Below, piece after piece: positions 31,054-40,972 of a DNA stretch of 64,000 nucleotides. Under the pieces are notes generated by a model. That model was given only the letters and a program-made list of their open reading frames with translations, had not been told where the DNA came from and ran no database searches. The stretch's first letter is position 1, and every line of letters starts with the position of its first letter. The stretch comes from Haematobia irritans (taxonomy: Eukaryota > Arthropoda > Insecta > Diptera > Muscidae), in assembly GCF_050003625.1 (NCBI RefSeq), contig NC_134400.1:62992241-63056240 (forward strand), in the 5' to 3' direction. Both the position numbers and the translations under genes were made by a program.

Positions 31054-32722
31054 TGTTATGGTGGTCATTTGTAAGAATGCGTATAGTTTGGCATTGGACA
31101 CGGTGGCTTATTCCCAGAGTAGCTCGTCGGTTTGGGTAGGGTCAGCCAATACAACATCCTTTACACCATAGCATCATTCCTCGTGTCCAGGATTTTTTTT
31201 TATACATAAACAAACAGAATCTAAATATACCCCCCCCCCCAGTATTCAAAATCAAAAAAATTCGGTCTGCAGTCAACCGTCCAGTTTCTGTCTGGCCATG
31301 TCCAATTGTCCGTCTGTCTTTGGTTGGGCTTGCCCTCCCCTCATGTACTGCACAACATCCATGAACCATATCAAAAGCCCCATTATGATCGATATCTGGT
31401 TCCCTATACCAAAGTCTGTCCAGATAGTCTAAATAATCTTTAAAAACATCCCCAGCACACACCCAGCACCACCCTAAGGTTCACCTTAAACCGTCATTTT
31501 TGTAACAAAAAAACCAAACATTTCAAATCATTCTTTTAGATTCAATATTTATTTAAAACTAATAAGATATAAACAGTATAGTAATAGTGTAAACAATATA
31601 ATTCAAATTAAAAAAAAAAAAAACAAAAAAAAATTATATATTTACAAAAAAAAAGGAAAAAGTATTATAAACTAATGGGAATACTTCCCTTTTATTTTGT
31701 TCTGTAGATAATTCAACTAAATATCTAATAACATAGGAAAATAAAATAAAAGAAAATAAAAAAAGAAAATGAAATGAAATGAATCTAACATGAAACTATA
31801 TATATAAAAAAATGTTATAACAATCAGAATGTAGGAAAAAAGAAAAAACCAAAAAAATACATTATATATTGGATATCTATATAATTCCTTCTCATCTCAA
31901 GAGAGCGCATGGGAACATTTCAGACTTCTTTTAAAAATTTTGTGTTTCTTCGGTAAAGCCCGGTTGGTAGACTTTCTATATAAGTAATTTTGTTGATTGT
32001 TGCAAATGGTGGGTGGATAAAGCATGGATGCTTAAACAAGCAAGTAAGGGAGCCAAATTTTCTGTTGAGGTTATGTCAGCAATTTATTGTTATCGAAAAT
32101 GATACATACTACCCCAAAACTAGCGAGAAAATATGGTATTCTTCTCCTTATCGTTTTCGTTTTTTTTTCTGTTATTTTCCGTTCATTGGATCAAGTACCA
32201 CATGAAATTTGGTGTTATTCTAGATTCAGTGATTTAGTTTAAACCACATATGAAGCCAAAATTTAAATAGGAGGGCGTAGACCACTAATAGTTTTGAAGC
32301 TCCGTAATGGTTGCGAGCATACAAACTTTATTTTTATTGCAGTTTTTATTGTCTGTTGAATTGTATTCAATAAATTTTTAACAATTTCAATAGCGTTCTC
32401 TTTCTCCTTTCCGTAACTAGTAAAATCGCGTCAAAATATATACATATATTTATATTTTCTTTCCTTTCTGTGAACTATATGAATAATAATTGTTCTTCTT
32501 CGCTCTTTCATCCACTCACTAAATCTTCAATAACAAAATCCCGCCGATAAAAATGTCATACCTCATTCTTAAGGGAGCTGCCACCTAATTGTGAAGGTCA
32601 TATCTCCACAATAAGAAGTTATCGATGTAGGGTTGTGAAAGTGACCCAAAATGGTCGTAATGTAAATTTGGTACAAATACCGTACGGAGTAGCAAAAATC
32701 GAAGCACTGGGAATTCGCAACA
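31054..32722 (-). repeat. 3' LTR of gypsy C
   Basis: It ends (minus-strand start) at the GCAACA shared with the other LTR. 31736-32722 matches 40973-41762, except for ~190 bp at ~32391-32578 that the other LTR lacks. It includes a C11 run near 31229 and long A-rich stretches. Several open frames inside are unsupported. Confidence 0.75.
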
Positions 32723-33547
32723 GGCTCGCTGTCATCGATTCGAATATTGGTGTCAAATATTCGTATGGAATGACAGTGTATATCAGAATTCCAAGTTAAC
32801 TCTACGCCAATGTGTGGCTTCGACCCACGACCCTATATGAACATATATATCGAAAATTTTAATATATTAAAAGAAATTTTCAATCAAAACAAAGAGATAA
32901 TTAAATTAAACGTCCAAAGAAACTACTGATTTAATTAAAGTAAAAATCAATATGACAACAGATTGGGTCAATAAATCGGGATTGATTCATTCCTTCAAAT
33001 GTTTCGTTGAACATTATAAAAGAATCAAGGCTAAACTTTCGTTCTGACCAGGCTAATGTTGTATATTGTCGTGCCCACACAGTAAAAAAAAACAATTCAA
33101 CCACGAATTTAATTGATCCAATTCATTTCTAATTAAACCTGCCTCAATCACGGAAATGACCAACTCCAATAACAAATGTATTGATCCAATCAAAAACTGA
33201 TTCGATACTATTAATTACTGGAATTGATTCTTGTCTCGATAAAAAAATTGACAAATCAATTAATCTCTTAATAGAATATCTTTCAATGTAATTGAATTCT
33301 TAATTAGAAATATTTCAATAGAACCATTTCCTAGATTCAATTAACATTCTAATTGAAAAATAAATTCCCCTTTTTTTCTTTTTTAAAAGGAATAACCTTT
33401 GAAATTCAATTAAAATCCTAATTGAATAAATAGTAGTATTATTCCGTTTGTGGATGATTAGAGCAGTTCTAATAAAAAAAATCAATTAGTCCAACCACCT
33501 TTGTCTTCAATGGGGCAGTTTTCCCTTCATCATAAACGAACTGAAAG
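32723..33547 (-). other. Gypsy C 3' non-coding region with an AATTGA-rich block
   Basis: No envelope-type frame follows the integrase. Between ~33085 and ~33490 the motif AATTGA/TCAATT and close variants recur roughly every 15-30 bases on both strands, suggesting an embedded low-complexity or MITE-like insertion. I found no terminal repeat for it. Confidence 0.5.
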
Positions 33548-35845
33548 CTACGCGGCAAAAATATCTCTTGCATGAAATCTTCCTAATGGTTTTCCGTCCA
33601 GGCCTAAGAGTTCATACAAGGAATTTCCGACACTTTCACCCACGATACATTTTATATGTCGCTGACCTAATTTAGCACAATAACCTTCGGCTTGATTACT
33701 TTGTTTGTTGTTCCGTTTGTAAACCAGTTGCCCCTTATAATAATTCACATCTTTGCAACGAGTGTTATAAGCACGTTCACCCCTCTTATGGGCCTTCTCC
33801 AAATTTTCGAATATGCGATCCCTTATCAGCTGATGTTTGTGAGATGTGTTGTCCAAACATAAGTCCAAATCTTTCAGATGGCCAATTTTCCTCATTATCT
33901 TATACGCATTTGCATGCTGCACCATATGAATCCCGAATAAAGCGTAAAATGGATCCATTCCGATTGAACTGTGATATGCGCTTCTTAATGCAAATGCCAC
34001 ATCGGATATATGATCATCCCAATGTCGCTGTTGCTCCCCAATATAAGATCTAACAACCTGGAGTATGGAACGATTTACTCGCTCAGAAGCGTTTGCTTGT
34101 GGGGAGTAATACGCGGTTCTGATGTGGGTTGTTCCATATGTTTTAAGAAAGTCCTGGAATACATCGGCAATGAACTGGCGTCCATTGTCCGAATGTAGGA
34201 ATTCTGGAACTCCAAACGTATGAAACACCTTCTTTTCAAGAAATTGTATCACATTGGAGGCAGTTGCTGTGCGCATAGGTTCGAGAAAAACAAACTTCGA
34301 AAAGTGATCGAGGCACACAAACAAAAACACGTTTCCATTCCTGGATCTTGGGTACCGGCCCATGAAGTCAATATAAATCCTTTGGAATGGTCTCTCTGTT
34401 ATAAACTGCTTTCCCATTGGAGGTTTTTGGAATTTATACGTTGACTTATTTGCATGGCATATTTCACAACCTTGGACAACGACCTGAACATCCGATACCA
34501 TTTTTGGCCAATAATATCTCGTCTGAAGACGTTCAAGGGTCTTACGTATTCCACCATGGCCAGCCGACAATGAATTATGTGCACGCCAAATTAAATCTTG
34601 ACGTAAGTCAATCGGCACCCATAATTTCCAAGTCCGATCCTCTTGTAAGGGATCACCAGAATAAAAACATACCCGTTTGTATACAAATCCTTCTGAAAGA
34701 TGTAAATCTGGGATCCTTTGATCAATTATACTTTCCCGAAGAGCCTGATATTCCTCGGAGTTAAAAGCAGGTGATTCCAGGTCAATTTCCAAATCCCTGC
34801 TCATGGCACAAATTTCCTCCATGTGTGCACGCGAAAGCGCGTCAGGCACCACATTTTCGGAGCCTTTTCGGTGTTGAATATCAAAATCAAATGATTGAAG
34901 TTTCAGGCTCCAGCGTGCCAATCGACCTGACAATTCTTTCTGACCCATAAGCCAGCGCAAACTAGAATGGTCCGTAATAATCGTGAACGGAAGGCCCTCA
35001 ACGTACGGACGAAATTTCTTTATGCTCAGAACCGCTGCGTAACATTCAAGTTCTGTCACACTGTACTGTCTCTGTGACTTGTTCAATTTAGCGGACATGT
35101 AGGCTATGGAATGTTCTTCTCCAGCGTCATCGATCTGGAAGAGAACACCTCCGACCCCCTGCGACGACGCATCGCACTGAATATAAAATCTTCTACTAAA
35201 ATTCGGGTTTACCAGTATGGGAGCAGAAATCAGGGCTAGTTTCAAAGACTGAAAAGAAGATTTCGCCTCATCGGTCAACTGAAAATGTTTTATGCGGTCT
35301 TTGGTAAGGCAGTCGTGAAGTGGAGCGGCAACTGAGGCATAATCCCTAATAAACCGCCGGTACCAGTCCGTCATTCCTAAGAATCGACGGAGCTGCCTTG
35401 GCGTCTTTGGTTCAGGAAATTCCGTCACAGCTTGGACTTTGCCATCATCTGTGCGAATCGAGCCATCTCCAACCACAAACCCGAGATATCGGACCTCTTT
35501 AAAGCAAAACTTGCTTTTCTCGACATTTATTGTCAGATTAGCCCTAGAAAGGCAGTTGGCCACATCTGCTAGGAGAATCAGATGCTCGTCAAAACTGGCA
35601 GAACACACTAGAAGATCGTCAAGATATACGAAGACATTGGACCGCATTACTGCCGGCACCACATTGTCCATCAGCCTACACATCCGCTGGGCGGCGTTGC
35701 ATAGTCCGAAAGGCATTACCGTGTACTGATACAATGGCCGCCCAGGGACAGTAAATGCGGTCTTTTCTCTTGACTTCTCTTCTAACGGTATCTGCCAGAA
35801 TGCGTCCTTCAAATCGATTGCAGAGATAAATTTCGTGTCCTGCAA
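33548..35845 (-). CDS. pol: Gypsy C Pol: RT (main part), RNase H, integrase
   Basis: A 765-codon open frame. RT motif A is in SAIDLKDAFWQ at the start, and motif C is YLDD at about residue 73-76. RNase H begins at about 215 (YIQCDASSQGVGG) and ends near ENVVPDALSR. Integrase has the HHCC region (HGGIRKTLERL ... CEICHANK) at about 430-475, then the core: YIDFMG, HSDNGRQF and PQANASERVN supply D, D and E. The C-terminus ends FHARDIF. All three integrase residues are present. The first ATG is internal; upstream RT lies in a different frame (35905-36372), so at least one frameshift blocks full translation. Confidence 0.87.
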   Translation of the reverse strand: MQDTKFISAIDLKDAFWQIPLEEKSREKTAFTVPGRPLYQYTVMPFGLCNAAQRMCRLMDNVVPAVMRSNVFVYLDDLLVCSASFDEHLILLADVANCLSRANLTINVEKSKFCFKEVRYLGFVVGDGSIRTDDGKVQAVTEFPEPKTPRQLRRFLGMTDWYRRFIRDYASVAAPLHDCLTKDRIKHFQLTDEAKSSFQSLKLALISAPILVNPNFSRRFYIQCDASSQGVGGVLFQIDDAGEEHSIAYMSAKLNKSQRQYSVTELECYAAVLSIKKFRPYVEGLPFTIITDHSSLRWLMGQKELSGRLARWSLKLQSFDFDIQHRKGSENVVPDALSRAHMEEICAMSRDLEIDLESPAFNSEEYQALRESIIDQRIPDLHLSEGFVYKRVCFYSGDPLQEDRTWKLWVPIDLRQDLIWRAHNSLSAGHGGIRKTLERLQTRYYWPKMVSDVQVVVQGCEICHANKSTYKFQKPPMGKQFITERPFQRIYIDFMGRYPRSRNGNVFLFVCLDHFSKFVFLEPMRTATASNVIQFLEKKVFHTFGVPEFLHSDNGRQFIADVFQDFLKTYGTTHIRTAYYSPQANASERVNRSILQVVRSYIGEQQRHWDDHISDVAFALRSAYHSSIGMDPFYALFGIHMVQHANAYKIMRKIGHLKDLDLCLDNTSHKHQLIRDRIFENLEKAHKRGERAYNTRCKDVNYYKGQLVYKRNNKQSNQAEGYCAKLGQRHIKCIVGESVGNSLYELLGLDGKPLGRFHARDIFAA

Positions 35846-35904
35846 CCTACTTAAGATTCCCTCAATGTGTGGAAGAGGGTATGCATCTTTAATTGTCCGC
35901 GAGT

Positions 35905-36372
35905 TTACCTTCCGTGCTTCCGGTTCTTTTCCCCCTTTCTAACGAGCGTAACAGGCGAGCTCCAGCTCCTATTACTGACCTCGATTACCCCCAATTGCAA
36001 CATCCGGTCTAGTTCAACATACAGAAGCTCTTGAACCGCTGGTGAAACTGGATAATGCCGTTGTTTTATGGGTATATCTTCGTCAGTAACCTGGATGGTG
36101 TGCATTTCTAACGTCGTCCTGCCGAGCCCACGTACCGCAAATGAGGGAAACATACCCTTCACTACTTCCAACCTATCAGCCTGCTCTATGGTAAGTTCAT
36201 GTTGATCCCCTGAAAGCCACGCCCGCTCTTCCGGTTCCATGATCTCCGATACCGAAAGAAAACGCGATACATGTCGTGGAGAGGCTTTCTCTACGATGTC
36301 GAGATTAAAAATCTTCCAAAACTCCACACCCAGATAAAATTCCTGTTGAAGCTCGGGTACAATTCCCAACAT
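35905..36372 (-). pseudogene. pol: Gypsy C protease-RT linker and RT N-terminus
   Basis: A 155-codon frame holding the region before RT. It contains QRHYPVSPAVQEL and LQLGVIEVS near the end, standard for the fingers of gypsy RT. It ends in KNRKHGR at a frame change that separates it from the main RT frame. Confidence 0.78.
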
Positions 36373-36731
36373 ACAGGTAAAACAATTAGTACGTGGACAC
36401 CCACACTCTCACCGTTCGCCGTCTGAACACACTGGTTTTTCATCCTGACAATTTCCTTCTCGTATCCTTTCAAAAATTCAAACGCATTCTTTCCTATACA
36501 GCATACCCCAGCTCCGGAATCAAGCAAAGCCAATACTTCCTTATCAGCCACAAATACTTTAGCAAAAAACCGATTGTCTTCCCCCACTAATAAAACTGTC
36601 TCAACTATTTTCCTTTTCGCCTCACGTAAACGTCTATCCCTACTTCTTAACTTAGCTATTTTTCTAAAATTACGAGTGTCCTTCCTCAATTCATTCCCAA
36701 AAATCCGGGCCCTTGCCTCTTCATACTCCAA
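36291..36731 (-). CDS. pol: Gypsy C protease
   Basis: A 146-codon frame with LALLDSGAGVCCIGK at about residues 70-85, an intact Asp-Ser-Gly retropepsin active site. A basic stretch (RSRDRRLREAKRK) precedes it. It overlaps the RT-linker frame by about 80 bases in another phase, so expression would need a frameshift or a repaired frame. Confidence 0.75.
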   Translation of the reverse strand: MEYEEARARIFGNELRKDTRNFRKIAKLRSRDRRLREAKRKIVETVLLVGEDNRFFAKVFVADKEVLALLDSGAGVCCIGKNAFEFLKGYEKEIVRMKNQCVQTANGESVGVHVLIVLPVCWELYPSFNRNFIWVWSFGRFLISTS

Positions 36732-36814
36732 AATTCTCTGATGTAATGGTTTATTATAATGACATACAGCCTGTTTCTCCCTAACAATCTCTGTGTTGTC
36801 ACGTGACAGAATTT

Positions 36815-37276
36815 CTATTGCTGCCTCAGATCCGGGATATTTCCTGGCATGCTGAAGTCCCCGGTCAACTCCGCAACCTCCTGGTTTTCCGGCTTTCGAT
36901 CAAACCTGCAATATGACTCACTATTACCACAAGCGAAGCAGACCATGTTATGGAAAGTTGACTTGCAGATATTAGCCGGGTTTATCTCATTCGGCGGTAT
37001 GGTCTTATAAAAATCACCCGGCATTCCACATAAATAGCACAGGTTAAGGTGAAATGGTGACCTACAAAAATGCCTATTACCCTGAATATTATGTATGGGA
37101 GTCTTAACGTGTGTCCCAGGACGAATTTCCTTGTCCTTTGAAAATTTCGACATTGCATGATTATTACTCCCAAATGCAATTGCCTCAATCCTGCTACTTC
37201 CATCCTGGCATTCTACTCCTGGTTCCCCTACAGAAATCTCACTCACAACTCTCCCTCTGGCTTTATTTTCCCTCAA
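36815..37276 (-). CDS. gag: Gypsy C Gag C-terminal, cysteine-rich part
   Basis: This 153-codon frame has two Cys/His clusters, CYLCGMPGDFYKT and CFACGNSESYCRF, with preceding His-Phe-His patterns. They look like atypical zinc knuckles for RNA packaging. It follows the gag repeat array in the direction of transcription. Confidence 0.68.
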   Translation of the reverse strand: MRENKARGRVVSEISVGEPGVECQDGSSRIEAIAFGSNNHAMSKFSKDKEIRPGTHVKTPIHNIQGNRHFCRSPFHLNLCYLCGMPGDFYKTIPPNEINPANICKSTFHNMVCFACGNSESYCRFDRKPENQEVAELTGDFSMPGNIPDLRQQ

Positions 37277-37325
37277 TAACTTCTCAGCCCTTTTGCATTC
37301 GTGGCGTAACTCCGCCAGAGTCTTA

Positions 37326-37385
37326 GGTTAGGTTAGGTTAAAGTGGCAGCCCGATTAAGATTCAGGCTCACTTAGACTATTCAGT
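37326..37385 (-). mobile_element. 60-bp LINE/SINE 3' tail insertion
   Basis: A minimal 3' end (AGTGAGCCTGAATC ... AACCTAACCTAACC on the minus strand) is flanked by the exact 11-bp duplication CCAGAGTCTTA (37315-37325, 37386-37396). Units 2 and 3 of the surrounding repeat show the empty site. Confidence 0.9.
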
Positions 37386-38151
37386 CCAGAGTCTTAATAG
37401 GAGACGAAAACATAAGTGCAGAAATGTTTGCACGAAAATTCCTCCGAATTATATTCACGAGTTCAATCTCGGGTATCTTTTTCCTTAAGCGAAATGTCAA
37501 ATTGTGAATCGCAGTATAGAAATCATCGAAGCTTTCTCCTGGTTGTTGTCGTCTGTCAATTATATCACTTATGACGTCGTAATCCGATTCTGCTGTCTTA
37601 AAGTGATCTATGAACTCACGCTTCAAGGAAAAATAATTAAAGTCCAGATCCTCCGCATGGTCTTCCAACACTTGCCAGTACCATTGAGCCGCCCTGCCTG
37701 TCACTAAACACTGAAAATCAGTGAACAATTGGTCAAATGAGACTTCATATAGTGAACGCATTTTCTCGACCCTGAAAATGAAGCTCTCGGCTGACATTTC
37801 CCGATTAGTACCATCGAATTTCAAATGCCATCGATCGAGGTCTATGGGCTTGCGCCTATTCATTTCACTCTGGCTATATGTCTTGTCCGTGTTAGCTCCA
37901 CTATCCTTCCTATATGCCCCGGTAATGTTTTCATTAGTCGTGTCCCTCGCAATATCAGGATTCTGTAAAATGTGTACCCTAGCATTTCCTCGTTCTGCTG
38001 AGTTCTGTGCGGCCGAGCGATCTGGAGTTGATGAACTCCTAGGCGATCCCATTGCTCCAATGCGACTAGAGGCCTCCACTTGATCCACCCTACTAGTAAG
38101 ACCTACTACCTCTTGACGCACTTGTTTCATTTCCTGTAGACATTTAGCCAT
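37381..38151 (-). pseudogene. gag: Gypsy C gag repeat unit 1 coding part
   Basis: A 256-codon copy of the gag capsid-like region, with DLDRWHLKFDGTNRE, FIFRVEKMR and QPGESFDDFYTAI. It is cut at its C-terminal side by the 60-bp tail insertion. It differs from units 2 and 3 by an added residue near KMRSLYEVS. Confidence 0.8.
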
Positions 38152-38993
38152 ATCCTCATTCTGCTTCTCCCTCTGGCTTTATTTTCCCTCAATAACTTCT
38201 CAGCCCTTTTGCATTCGTGGCGTAACTCCGCCAGAGTCTTAATAGGAGACGAAAACATAAGTGCAGAAATGTTTGCACGAAAATTCCTCCGAATTATATT
38301 CACGAGTTCAATCTCGTGTATCTTTTTCCTTAAGCGAAATGTCAAATTGTGAATCGCAGTATAGAAATCATCGAAACTTTCTCCTGGTTGTTGTCGTCTG
38401 TCAATTATATCACTTATGACGTCGTAATCCGATTCTGCTGTCTTAAAGTGATCTATGAACTCACGCTTCAAGGAAAAATAATTAAAGTCCAGATCCTCCG
38501 CATGGTCTTCCAACACTTGCCAGTACCATTGAGCCGCCCTGCCTGTCACTAAACACTGAAAATCAGTGAACAATTGGTCAAATGAGACTTCATATGAACG
38601 CATTTTCTCGACCCTGAAAATGAAGCTCTCGGCTGACATTTCCCGATTAGTACCATCGAATTTCAAATGCCATCGATCGAGGTCTATGGGCTTGCGCCTA
38701 TTCATTTCACTCTGGCTATATGTCTTGTCCGTGTTAGCTCCACTATCCTTCCTATATGCCCCGGTAATGTTTTCATTAGTCGTGTCCCTCGCAATATCAG
38801 GATTCTGTAAAATGGATACCCTAGCATTTCCTCGTTCTGCTGAGTTCTGTGCGGCCGAGCGATCTGGAGTTGATGAACTCCTAGGCGATCCCATTGCTCC
38901 AATGCGACTAGAGGCCTCCACTTGATCCACCCTACTAGTAAGACCTACTACCTCTTGACGCACTTGTTTCATTTCCTGTAGACATTTAGCCAT
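38127..38993 (-). pseudogene. gag: Gypsy C gag repeat unit 2 coding part
   Basis: A 288-codon copy nearly identical to unit 3. The frame leaves the gag reading at the junction to unit 1, where it ends RSRMRIWLNVYRK. A ribosome reading unit 3 cannot continue into this copy in frame, because the junction introduces a stop. Confidence 0.82.
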
Positions 38994-40249
38994 ATCCTCA
39001 TTCTGCTTCTCCCTCTGGCTTTATTTTCCCTCAATAACTTCTCAGCCCTTTTGCATTCGTGGCGTAACTCCGCCAGAGTCTTAATAGGAGACGAAAACAT
39101 AAGTGCAGAAATGTTTGCACGAAAATTCCTCCGAATTATATTCACGAGTTCAATCTCGGGTATCTTTTTCCTTAAGCGAAATGTCAAATTGTGAATCGCA
39201 GTATAGAAATCATCGAAACTTTCTCCTGGTTGTTGTCGTCTGTCAATTATATCACTTATGACGTCGTAATCCGATTCTGCTGTCTTAAAGTGATCTATGA
39301 ACTCACGCTTCAAGGAAAAATAATTAAAGTCCAGATCCTCCGCATGGTCTTCCAACACTTGCCAGTACCATTGAGCCGCCCTGCCTGTCACTAAACACTG
39401 AAAATCAGTGAACAATTGGTCAAATGAGACTTCATATGAACGCATTTTCTCGACCCTGAAAATGAAGCTCTCGGCTGACATTTCCCGATTAGTACCATCG
39501 AATTTCAAATGCCATCGATCGAGGTCTATGGGCTTGCGCCTATTCATTTCACTCTGGCTATATGTCTTGTCCGTGTTAGCTCCACTATCCTTCCTATATG
39601 CCCCGGTAATGTTTTCATTAGTCGTGTCCCTCGCAATATCAGGATTCTGTAAAATGGATACCCTAGCATTTCCTCGTTCTGCTGAGTTCTGTGCGGCCGA
39701 GCGATCTGGAGTTGATGAACTCCTAGGCGATCCCATTGCTCCAATGCGACTAGAGGCCTCCACTTGATCCACCCTACTAGTAAGACCTACTACCTCTTGA
39801 CGCACTTGTTTCATTTCCTGTAGACATTTAGCCATATCCTCATTCTGCTTCATTAACAAGTTCATAATCTGTGAAAGTTGGTTGCTGTCAGGTCCTACTG
39901 GCAAATGTGGTTGTTTATCCACATTCCCTGCAGCACCATCCTCTGATTGCGACATATCGATTAACTCTAGTTTTCTAGAAAAGGTAAGTGATGTCTCCGC
40001 CCTATTTAATCCAACCTCGTCTGAAATGCGTATGTTACTACCACTTGACAATCTCCCAAAAACCAAATCTGAACACCGATTTAAGTAGTCTACTGGTACA
40101 AAATCCACTGGTCTCTCCAAGCCCGTATCTATTTGGTTTAAAATTGAACCTACTACTTGATTTTGTAGAGCCCGAGAAACACTTCGAGTAACAATGCTAC
40201 GTACTGGTGGGATAGCCCTATCTACTTGTCTTTCACCATTACCATCCAT
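38969..40249 (-). CDS. gag: Gypsy C Gag N-terminal and capsid region (repeat unit 3)
   Basis: A 426-codon frame from ATG 40249, the only gag copy with the native start (MDGNGERQVDRAIPP). A coiled-coil-like segment (MKQNEDMAKCLQEMKQVRQEV) at about 134-155 is followed by a Ser-rich linker and the capsid-like region with WHLKFDGTNRE and QCLVTGRAAQWYWQ. The last 11 codons come from the duplication junction, so the C-terminus is not natural. Gag would assemble particles. Confidence 0.83.
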   Translation of the reverse strand: MDGNGERQVDRAIPPVRSIVTRSVSRALQNQVVGSILNQIDTGLERPVDFVPVDYLNRCSDLVFGRLSSGSNIRISDEVGLNRAETSLTFSRKLELIDMSQSEDGAAGNVDKQPHLPVGPDSNQLSQIMNLLMKQNEDMAKCLQEMKQVRQEVVGLTSRVDQVEASSRIGAMGSPRSSSTPDRSAAQNSAERGNARVSILQNPDIARDTTNENITGAYRKDSGANTDKTYSQSEMNRRKPIDLDRWHLKFDGTNREMSAESFIFRVEKMRSYEVSFDQLFTDFQCLVTGRAAQWYWQVLEDHAEDLDFNYFSLKREFIDHFKTAESDYDVISDIIDRRQQPGESFDDFYTAIHNLTFRLRKKIPEIELVNIIRRNFRANISALMFSSPIKTLAELRHECKRAEKLLRENKARGRSRMRIWLNVYRK

Positions 40250-40598
40250 TCACAAAAATCTTAAAAATTATGAAAAACACTATAAACAATGTAGATGAAA
40301 ACAACTGGTGCAATATATAAAACAAATCCCAAATTCACTAGATAATGTGGAAACATTAACAATGTATAAATGTATTTTTATAAATGCAGGTGATGCTGGA
40401 TGTGATACAAAAATGTTTAAAAGAATATTCAGAATTAAAGAAATAAATCAAATCAATATCGCTTCGGACATACCATCCTACATATCATCTATCATCCTAA
40501 GATCCTACAAATTAGAAGAAAGAAGGAGATAGTTGTACCAGTTGTTTTCATCTACATTGTTTATAGTGTTTTTCATAATTTTTAAGATTTTTGTGAAT
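40248..40598. repeat. 62-bp perfect inverted repeat around the gag start
   Basis: Arms at 40248-40309 and 40537-40598 are exact reverse complements around a 227-bp centre. The left arm is the leader directly upstream of the gag ATG. The centre has an open frame of unknown nature on the plus strand. Confidence 0.9.
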
Positions 40599-40610
40599 TT
40601 CTCATTTTCT

Positions 40611-40820
40611 CTATGTTATTAGATATTTAGTTGAATTATCTACAGAACAAAATAAAAGGGAAGTATTCCCATTAGTTTATAATACTTTTTCCTTTTTTTT
40701 TTTTGTAAATACATATTTTTTTTTTAATTTGAATTATATTGTTTACACTATTACTATACTGTTTATATCTTACTAGTTTTAAATAAATATTGAATCTAAA
40801 AGAATGATTTGAAATGTTTG
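40611..40820 (+). repeat. Inverted LTR segment in the 5' region of gypsy C
   Basis: This segment is the reverse complement of 31515-31736 in the 3' LTR. The sense-oriented LTR part begins only at 40973. The interval 40821-40972 has no partner that I could find. The upstream LTR has therefore undergone an inversion. Confidence 0.82.
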
Positions 40821-40972
40821 TTGAGATCTCAAAACTTCGTTTTCATTTATTGAACACTCTTAAATCCCTACTCTCTCACTTCTATTATGACATAAGATAT
40901 CTTTTCACTCGATGATCAAATATTTCTGTTATAAGCTCTAATTTACACTTTTTATCATAGTAAAATAATAAC

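Larger units (their letters stand above)
37251..39850 (-). repeat. Tandem triplication of an 842-bp gag segment
   Basis: Three copies begin at 37251, 38167 and 39009. Units 2 and 3 are exactly 842 bp. Unit 1 is 916 bp because of a 60-bp LINE/SINE tail, its 11-bp target duplication and a 3-base difference. Copies differ at only a handful of positions. Confidence 0.92.

Noticed and set aside
31142..31462. 106-codon minus-strand protein within the gypsy C LTR
   Set aside because: It contains a homopolymer-derived glycine run and lies in an LTR with no motif.
38349..39767. Repeated plus-strand frames of 67 and 119 codons in the gag array
   Set aside because: They are antisense shadows of the gag repeat and repeat only because the DNA does.
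37251..39850. CRISPR array
   Set aside because: The repeat is 842 bp, coding and without spacers; the context is eukaryotic.
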